Below, one piece after another: positions 59,325 through 64,000 of a DNA stretch of 64,000 bases (position 1 is the first letter of the stretch; every line of letters begins with the position of its first letter). Made by a program: the position numbers and the translations under genes. The notes beneath the pieces are model-generated. The model saw only the letters and a program-made list of their open reading frames with translations, did not search any database and had not been told where the DNA came from. Source of the stretch: Aminomonas paucivorans DSM 12260 (GTDB taxonomy: Bacteria; Synergistota; Synergistia; Synergistales; Synergistaceae); NCBI RefSeq assembly GCF_000165795.1, contig NZ_CM001022.1:2566171-2630170 (forward strand). Direction: 5' to 3'.

Positions 59325-60128
59325 CTACTTCAGGCGGAAGGACACCACCGCCCGCGGCTCGTGGGCCCGGAAGGTGAAGGATTCGGCGAAGAAGAGGCGC
59401 ACCTTCCCCTCCTTGGCGCTCTCGAAGCCCAGGGAGAGATCCTGACCCAACACCAGCTCCAGATCGCCCCCCCGCAGGGACACCAGCAGGGCCCCGTCGA
59501 AGAAGGGGGAGAAGACCACCTTGTCCCCCACCAGGCGCTCGATGCGCTTGCGCAGGGGGTAGCCCTCGGACTGGGCCTCCAGGGCGTCGTGGAGCTTTTC
59601 GCCCCCCACCAGGGCATAGGGCCCCTCGATGGCTTCCCCTTCCAGGAGGCGCACCCCCCGGTTCAGCCCCAGCAGCAGGTCCTTGGCCTTGCCCAGGGGC
59701 AGGTCCAGGGTCTGGGCCTCTCCGGCCTGGGCCATCCCCAGGATGCACCCCGGGTCGAAGCCCTCGTAGAGGGCCTTCTCCTCGAAGCGGGCGATCTTCC
59801 GGGCCGCACCCTCCAGGGGTTCCAGGTTCACGTCCTGGGCCCCCCGGACCAGGTTGTCCAGCTCCCACAGGTCCAGGTCGAAGGAGACCCGGGCCTCCAC
59901 CAGGGGCTGCACCAGGTGCACCCCGTACTGGACTTCGTCCTTCTTCTGCCCCTCCGGAACGTTCAGCCGGCCCACCGCCACGGAGGCGTGGTCCCACCCG
60001 TGGGGGCCCGACACGTCCACCACCCGGCGGGCGGAGAGGTGGGCGGAAAGGGACTTGCGGGCCTGCTGGTCCAGGAGATCCCAGGCGACGTCGCTTACGG
60101 GGGAGAGGTGGCGCTTCAGCATGTCCAT
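59325..60128 (-). CDS. Encapsulin shell protein (family 1)
   Basis: A 267-residue HK97-fold shell protein: MLKRHLSPVSDVAWDLLDQQ, RRVVDVSGPHGWDHASVAVG, LVQPLVEARVSFDLDLWELD, YALVGGEKLHDALEAQSEGY and LVLGQDLSLGFESAKEGKVR, ending AVVSFRLK. Such proteins assemble into icosahedral nanocompartments. The cargo gene directly upstream encodes a ferritin-like protein with a C-terminal loading peptide. ATG 60128 follows GAGGAGGG. Length fits family 1. Confidence 0.92.
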   Translation of the reverse strand: MDMLKRHLSPVSDVAWDLLDQQARKSLSAHLSARRVVDVSGPHGWDHASVAVGRLNVPEGQKKDEVQYGVHLVQPLVEARVSFDLDLWELDNLVRGAQDVNLEPLEGAARKIARFEEKALYEGFDPGCILGMAQAGEAQTLDLPLGKAKDLLLGLNRGVRLLEGEAIEGPYALVGGEKLHDALEAQSEGYPLRKRIERLVGDKVVFSPFFDGALLVSLRGGDLELVLGQDLSLGFESAKEGKVRLFFAESFTFRAHEPRAVVSFRLK

Positions 60129-60150
60129 GGTCGTTCCCTCCTCTGGATGT

Positions 60151-60507
60151 CTACAGTTTCCCGATGCCCAGGCCCGAGCGGGGCCGGGCAGCGGCGGGAG
60201 AGGAAGCCCCCTCGCCGGTGGCCGCCTCCTCCACCTCCGTCACCGGGACCGTGGTGAACAGGTAGGTCTTCAGGGCGTCGTCCAGGGCGGGGAGGCGGCG
60301 ACGAAGCCACTCGATGCACATGGCGGCGTGCTCGATCTCCTCGTCCCGGTTGTGGAGCACCAGGGCCACCAGCTCCGGGTCCGAGGCCAGGGCGGCCCTC
60401 TGGTGGTAGTAGTCGATGGCCTCCACTTCCTCCCGAAGGCTCGCCAGGGCGCGGCTGATGTCCCGGTCCTGGGCGGGAAGCTCTCCGGCGGGTTCAAAGT
60501 ATCCCAT
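60151..60507 (-). CDS. Encapsulated ferritin-like protein (EncFtn cargo)
   Basis: A 118-residue four-helix-type half-ferritin: SRALASLREEVEAIDYYHQR and LVALVLHNRDEEIEHAAMCI give the EncFtn metal ligands (Glu about 29, Glu56/57, His60). After a Ser/Ala-rich linker comes the C-terminal cargo-loading peptide RSGLGIGKL, similar to encapsulin targeting sequences. It oxidises Fe(II) to be stored inside the shell. ATG 60507 follows GGAGGAGG. It is 22 bp upstream of the shell gene in one operon. Confidence 0.88.
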   Translation of the reverse strand: MGYFEPAGELPAQDRDISRALASLREEVEAIDYYHQRAALASDPELVALVLHNRDEEIEHAAMCIEWLRRRLPALDDALKTYLFTTVPVTEVEEAATGEGASSPAAARPRSGLGIGKL

Positions 60508-60613
60508 GGTACCGACCTCCTCCATGCGGGGTTTGGGGGACCGGGAAGGCCCCCTCTGAAACCATTCTAACTCATGAAAGGAGGGCTGGGACAGAAAGGA
60601 GAGAGGAGAACGG

Positions 60614-61522
60614 TCAGTTCGGGCGGGCTTTGCGGGCCTTGTGACGGTACATGGCCTGATCCGCCTTGTGGAGGAGGGCATCCGGGTCTCTCCCGTCCCG
60701 GGGGAAGAGGGCGGCCCCCAGGCTTGCGGTGACGGTGAAGCATCGGTCTTCCATCCGCAGGGGAGCGTCGAACTGGGAGGCGATCTTGTCCAGGATGGGT
60801 TCGATCTGCTCCTCCCGGGTCAGGTCGGGCAGGAGCATGACGAACTCGTCCCCCCCGATGCGGGCCACCAGGTCGGACCGGCGCAGGCACCCCCGCAGCC
60901 GTTCCGCGATGACCCTCAGGGCCTCGTCTCCGTAGACGTGCCCCAGCTGGTCGTTGATCTCCTTGAACTCGTTGAGGTCGATGAACACCAGGGCCAGGAT
61001 CTGCCCCGCCCGGGACGCCTCCTGCAGGGCCAGGTCGAAGGCCTCCCGGAAGGCCGCCCGGTTGGGCAGGTCCGTGAGAAGGTCGTGGTAGGCCAGGTGG
61101 CGGATGGCCCGCTCCCGGCGCCGGGACTCCGTCAGGTCCACCACCTGCACCAGAAAGCCCCGGCGTGTTCCCTCCGGTCCGTCCAGGCGCACCGCGAAGA
61201 GCCGACCGTCCAGGACCTTGCCGGAACAGGTGCGAAGCCGCCGATCCAACACCTCCCGGCGGGAACGCCCCGAGAGGAGGCGCACCAGGCCCTCCCCGCC
61301 GGGGACCTGGTCCTCCGGGGGAGAGAACTCCCGGACGTGGCGGCCCGTCAGGTCTCCGGCGGGGCAGTCCAGCAGCTCCTCCAGGGTCCCGTTGGCCTCC
61401 CGGATCAGCCCGTCGGGGGAGAGGAGGGCAGCCCCCACCAGAGACTCCTCGAAGAAGAGCCGGTAGCCTTCCCGGTCCAGGGGATTCTGATCCCTCCGGC
61501 AGACCTTCGTCGGTTCCTCCAC
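60614..61522 (-). CDS. Diguanylate cyclase with PAS domain
   Basis: A 302-residue PAS-GGDEF protein. PAS is at the N-terminus (FFEESLVGAALLSPDGLIRE) and the GGDEF domain shows HDLLTDLPNRAAFREAFDLA, FIDLNEFKEINDQLGH, ARIGGDEFVMLLP and the closing LLHKADQAMYRHKARKARP. Active-site residues are intact; an allosteric RxxD I-site is not obvious. GTG 61522 follows GGGGGAAGGA; ATG 61561 has no site. c-di-GMP made here would be cleared by the two HD-GYP proteins elsewhere in the window. Confidence 0.88.
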   Translation of the reverse strand: MEEPTKVCRRDQNPLDREGYRLFFEESLVGAALLSPDGLIREANGTLEELLDCPAGDLTGRHVREFSPPEDQVPGGEGLVRLLSGRSRREVLDRRLRTCSGKVLDGRLFAVRLDGPEGTRRGFLVQVVDLTESRRRERAIRHLAYHDLLTDLPNRAAFREAFDLALQEASRAGQILALVFIDLNEFKEINDQLGHVYGDEALRVIAERLRGCLRRSDLVARIGGDEFVMLLPDLTREEQIEPILDKIASQFDAPLRMEDRCFTVTASLGAALFPRDGRDPDALLHKADQAMYRHKARKARPN

Positions 61523-61648
61523 GCTGGTCCTTCCCCCTCGTCCTTCAGGTAACGACACCATAGACCCTGGGTTATAGTCCCGCAAGGCAACAACTACGGA
61601 TAGTATAAAATGAGCCAAAAGTCCCGTGTTGCAGGATTGATTTTGCGT

Positions 61649-62773
61649 TCAAACCTGGTTCCAGCCCTGCTCCCGGAACACCGTGCGCACCACCTCCCGA
61701 CCCGCATAGGGCCGGGCCAGGCGGGCGCAGGCCTCCCGAAGCCGGGCCCGCTCCGCCGGGTCCTCCAGGATCTCCTCCGCCCGCTCCGCCGTGCGGCGCA
61801 CCTCGAAGAGCACCCGGGCGGCCCCCCGATCCAGGAGGTAGTCGCTGTTGCGCTGCTCCTGCCCCGGGATGGGGTCCATGAGGAGGATGGGCAGCCCCAG
61901 GCAGAGCACCTCGGAGGTGCACAGCCCTCCGGGCTTCATCACCACCAGGTCGCTGGCGGCGTAGTGCTCCAGGATGTTCTCCACGAACCCTTCGATCCGG
62001 ACGTGGGAGGCCCCGGAGAAGAGCTTCCTCATCCGCCGCAGGAGCCTCTGGTTGTTGCCGCACACCACCAGGGTGGTCCAGTCCCTCCTGCGGGCCAGGG
62101 AGGCCACCGCCTCCTCGATGGGACCCACCCCGATGCCCCCGCTGATCACCAGCACCACCCGCCCCTCCCGGGGGAGGTTCAGGGCGGCCCGGGCCTCCTC
62201 CCTCCCCGGGGGGGAGGCGTAGGCGGGGAAGACGGGGATGCCCGTCTCGTGGACCTTCTCGGTGATGCCGTCGGCGGCGTACTGCCGGGCCGCCTCGGGA
62301 CCCGCCACGAACCACCCCGCGAAGAGCCGGTTGCGGTGGAACACGTGGCTCAGGAAATCCGTGTTCACGTAATAGAGGGGAACCTGAGGGGCGAAGGCCT
62401 CCGCCAGGGGGCCCGCCCCGAAGAAGTGGGTACAGAAGAGGGCGTGGGGACCGAAGGCCTCCAGGCGCCGCTTGAGCCGCCGGAGGTTCAGCTTGGCGGT
62501 CATCTCGTTGAGGGACCCCAGGAGGCCGTCCCGGGCCTCCGGGTCGTCCAGGGTGTCGTAGAAGTACCCCCACAGCCGGGGGGCGCGCTTGACCATCTCC
62601 AGGTAGGACCGGGAGATGAAGCCCCGCACCAGGGGGGAGGCGAAGGAGAGCACGTCCAGGCACTGGACCTTCACGTCCTGCCCCTCTCGCCGGAACCATT
62701 CCCCCAGGGCCAGGGCGGCGGTCCTGTGCCCCGTCCCCACGGTGGCGTAGAGCAGGGCTACCCGGATCTCCAC
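61649..62773 (-). CDS. MGDG-synthase/UgtP-like glycosyltransferase
   Basis: A 374-residue GT28-type enzyme: VALLYATVGTGHRTAALALG is the N-terminal MGDG-synthase motif, VLVISGGIGVGPIEEAVASL and DLVVMKPGGLCTSEVLCLGL (donor site) plus PILLMDPIPGQEQRNSDYLL follow. Such enzymes glycosylate diacylglycerol in the membrane. GTG 62773 is two bases after the DHH stop, after AGGGGAAG; the genes are coupled. Confidence 0.88.
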   Translation of the reverse strand: MEIRVALLYATVGTGHRTAALALGEWFRREGQDVKVQCLDVLSFASPLVRGFISRSYLEMVKRAPRLWGYFYDTLDDPEARDGLLGSLNEMTAKLNLRRLKRRLEAFGPHALFCTHFFGAGPLAEAFAPQVPLYYVNTDFLSHVFHRNRLFAGWFVAGPEAARQYAADGITEKVHETGIPVFPAYASPPGREEARAALNLPREGRVVLVISGGIGVGPIEEAVASLARRRDWTTLVVCGNNQRLLRRMRKLFSGASHVRIEGFVENILEHYAASDLVVMKPGGLCTSEVLCLGLPILLMDPIPGQEQRNSDYLLDRGAARVLFEVRRTAERAEEILEDPAERARLREACARLARPYAGREVVRTVFREQGWNQV

Positions 62774-62775
62774 GG

Positions 62776-63777
62776 CTACAGCTTCCCCTTGAGCAGGTCC
62801 CCCAGCGTGACCCCCGGGGCCTGAGACCGCTCCGTCTCCGTGCGGATCCCCGCCAACAGGGTGGAGAGGATCTGTTCTTCCTTGAAGTGGGAGGGGAAAT
62901 ACAGCGCCGCCGCGTCCCCGTGGCCGCCCCCCCGCACCTTGCGCCCGTCCCGCAGAAGCCCCACCAGCTTGCCCGACAGACCCTCCCGGCTGCGCAGGGA
63001 AACCGCCCAGTCCCCCGCGGGCCTCCGGGCCGCCACCGCCACCACCCGAGGGGGGTTGGGGTCCCGGTCCAGCAGCAGGCCGCAGAAGTCCGACACGTCC
63101 CCGAACTCCAGGATGTCCGACCCCAGGAAGGAGAGGTCGTTGCCCGCCCGCTGCACCGCGGAGCGCGCCCGGACGAACCGGGCCTCCTGTCTTTCCACGA
63201 AGTCCTCCGCCCGGCGGCGCTCCTCCGGGGTCAGCTCCGCCCGGGGGTCCAGGCAGAGACGGAGCAGCACCCCCGTGGGGTTCAGAAGGGTCACCAGGGC
63301 CTGCCAAAGGCGGCTGTCCTCCCTCTGCCCCAGCCACAGGTCCCGGTCGTTGGCCACCAGCACCAGCTCCGTCAGGTCCTCGTGGGCTCGCCGCGCCGCG
63401 GGGGAAAGGTCCCGTCCTTTCAGCCAACGGTGGTACACCAGGGCGCCGCACGCGTCGGTCTGGATCACCGCCCAGGGGCGGTTGCCGTAACGGTCGAAGG
63501 TGGTCTGGTGGTGGTCGAAGAGGAAGGGGGTTCCCCCCTCGGGGAAGCGTCGATCCACCTCGTCCACCGTCTCCTGACGCTGGCAGAAGAGGTCCAGGAC
63601 CAAAGGTTCCTGTCCCGTCTCCAGGGTCTCCAGGATCAGGTTGTCCACCTCTCCGTACCCCGTGAGGCTCACCCGGATGGGAGCCCGGTCCGCCCGGTGG
63701 ACGTGCCACGCCAGGGCGGCGGCGGCGATGCCGTCCAGGTCCGTGTGGCTGATGACGTGCAGCAACGGTCGTTCCAC
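62776..63777 (-). CDS. DHH-family phosphoesterase
   Basis: A 333-residue DHH/DHHA1 protein: LLHVISHTDLDGIAAAALAW (motif I), LVLDLFCQ, FLFDHHQTTFDRYGNRPWAV (DHH motif) and a C-terminal DHHA1 end with GGGHGDAAALYFP. Family members hydrolyse oligonucleotides or c-di-AMP. GTG 63777 follows GGGGAGGTGGGG; ATG 63837 with its own AAGG site would add 20 residues. The 223 bp up to the window edge contain a GGTCCCGGG/CCCGGGACC hairpin and no other gene. Confidence 0.84.
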   Translation of the reverse strand: MERPLLHVISHTDLDGIAAAALAWHVHRADRAPIRVSLTGYGEVDNLILETLETGQEPLVLDLFCQRQETVDEVDRRFPEGGTPFLFDHHQTTFDRYGNRPWAVIQTDACGALVYHRWLKGRDLSPAARRAHEDLTELVLVANDRDLWLGQREDSRLWQALVTLLNPTGVLLRLCLDPRAELTPEERRRAEDFVERQEARFVRARSAVQRAGNDLSFLGSDILEFGDVSDFCGLLLDRDPNPPRVVAVAARRPAGDWAVSLRSREGLSGKLVGLLRDGRKVRGGGHGDAAALYFPSHFKEEQILSTLLAGIRTETERSQAPGVTLGDLLKGKL

Positions 63778-64000
63778 GACCCCACCTCCCCGTCGGATCG
63801 TCCCGAACCCGCGAAGGGGTCGGTCCGCAGGGTCCATTCTACCTTCCCTCCCCCTTCCCGTCCCGGTCCCGGGAGGCCCGGGACCGGGGGTGGTCTTCCG
63901 TCGTTTCTGTCGAGATGTCCACCAAAGTTTTCCACCATTGTGGATATCTCCTCCTTCGCCCACCGTCCCTGATGGCTTCGGCTTCATCTAGTTTCGTCAA

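Noticed and set aside
63669..63938. Minus-strand ORF of 89 codons starting MVENFGGHLDRNDG
   Set aside because: It has a GGAGGAG upstream, but it overlaps the DHH gene in another frame and its second half reads as a shadow. A short leader ORF remains possible.

Overview
The window is GC-rich, densely coded bacterial chromosome with 66 protein-coding genes called, counting two partial or remnant genes and three short leader or mini-ORFs, and no rRNA, tRNA or CRISPR. Two surface proteins end in a Gly-rich stretch, a Cys, a hydrophobic helix and an Arg cluster, the pattern of the Synergist-CTERM sorting signal. With the GC content, a PPi-type phosphofructokinase, hydroxylamine reductase, an encapsulin and many chemotaxis and c-di-GMP proteins, this points to an anaerobic, motile member of Synergistota (Aminomonas/Thermanaerovibrio-like). 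The phylum is an inference.

Layout. 1-5.3 kb: end of an amidohydrolase gene, an IS110 transposase remnant and a giant secreted FG-GAP protein. 5.3-11.5 kb: a MalT-like regulator, a VOC protein, then cysE-cysK-cdd1 behind a Cys-codon leader peptide and intrinsic terminator, and a 5'-truncated TnpB-like RuvC ORF. 11.5-19.4 kb, minus strand: a glycosyltransferase, an Rsb-like partner-switching operon (SpoIIE phosphatase, anti-sigma-like protein, STAS, anti-sigma/GNAT fusion) and pgsB-pgsC-pgsW for poly-gamma-glutamate. 19.5-24.6 kb: an MCP and a histidine kinase/HD-GYP pair. 24.7-26.0 kb: hicAB beside a small heat-shock protein gene whose 3' end is duplicated beyond hicB. 26.2-32.9 kb: TetR-CDF transporter operon, HAD, PPi-phosphofructokinase, a second HD-GYP regulator with no ordinary start codon, thioesterase. 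32.9-37 kb, minus: nucleoside phosphorylase, then a solute symporter operon behind a structured leader with its own small ORF, and a macro-domain protein.

37-40.2 kb: a Fic protein flanked by 89-bp direct repeats, then a second Synergist-CTERM protein. 40.5-42.3 kb: an arsenic operon (MarR, ArsM, ArsN2). 42.3-48.1 kb, minus: EamA, PhzF, MFS, a DEDDh exonuclease-SWIM fusion, YciI, methyltransferase, DUF2993. 48.2-53.3 kb: an aldehyde dehydrogenase operon divergent from an Rrf2/ferredoxin/hydroxylamine reductase operon (nitrosative stress). 53.4-59 kb: deoxynucleoside kinase, histidine kinase with a degenerate receiver, split chromate transporter, MCP. 59-64 kb, minus: an encapsulin with its ferritin-like cargo, a diguanylate cyclase, an MGDG/UgtP-like glycosyltransferase and a DHH phosphoesterase.

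Themes are signalling (two MCPs, two kinases, two HD-GYP proteins, one GGDEF protein, one PP2C module), envelope building (poly-gamma-glutamate, glycosyltransferases, sorted surface proteins) and detoxification (arsenic, chromate, NO/hydroxylamine, iron storage). The most unusual parts are the RNA leaders before cysE and before the symporter, the repeat-flanked fic gene, the hsp20-tail scar beside hicAB and the truncated TnpB-like ORF.
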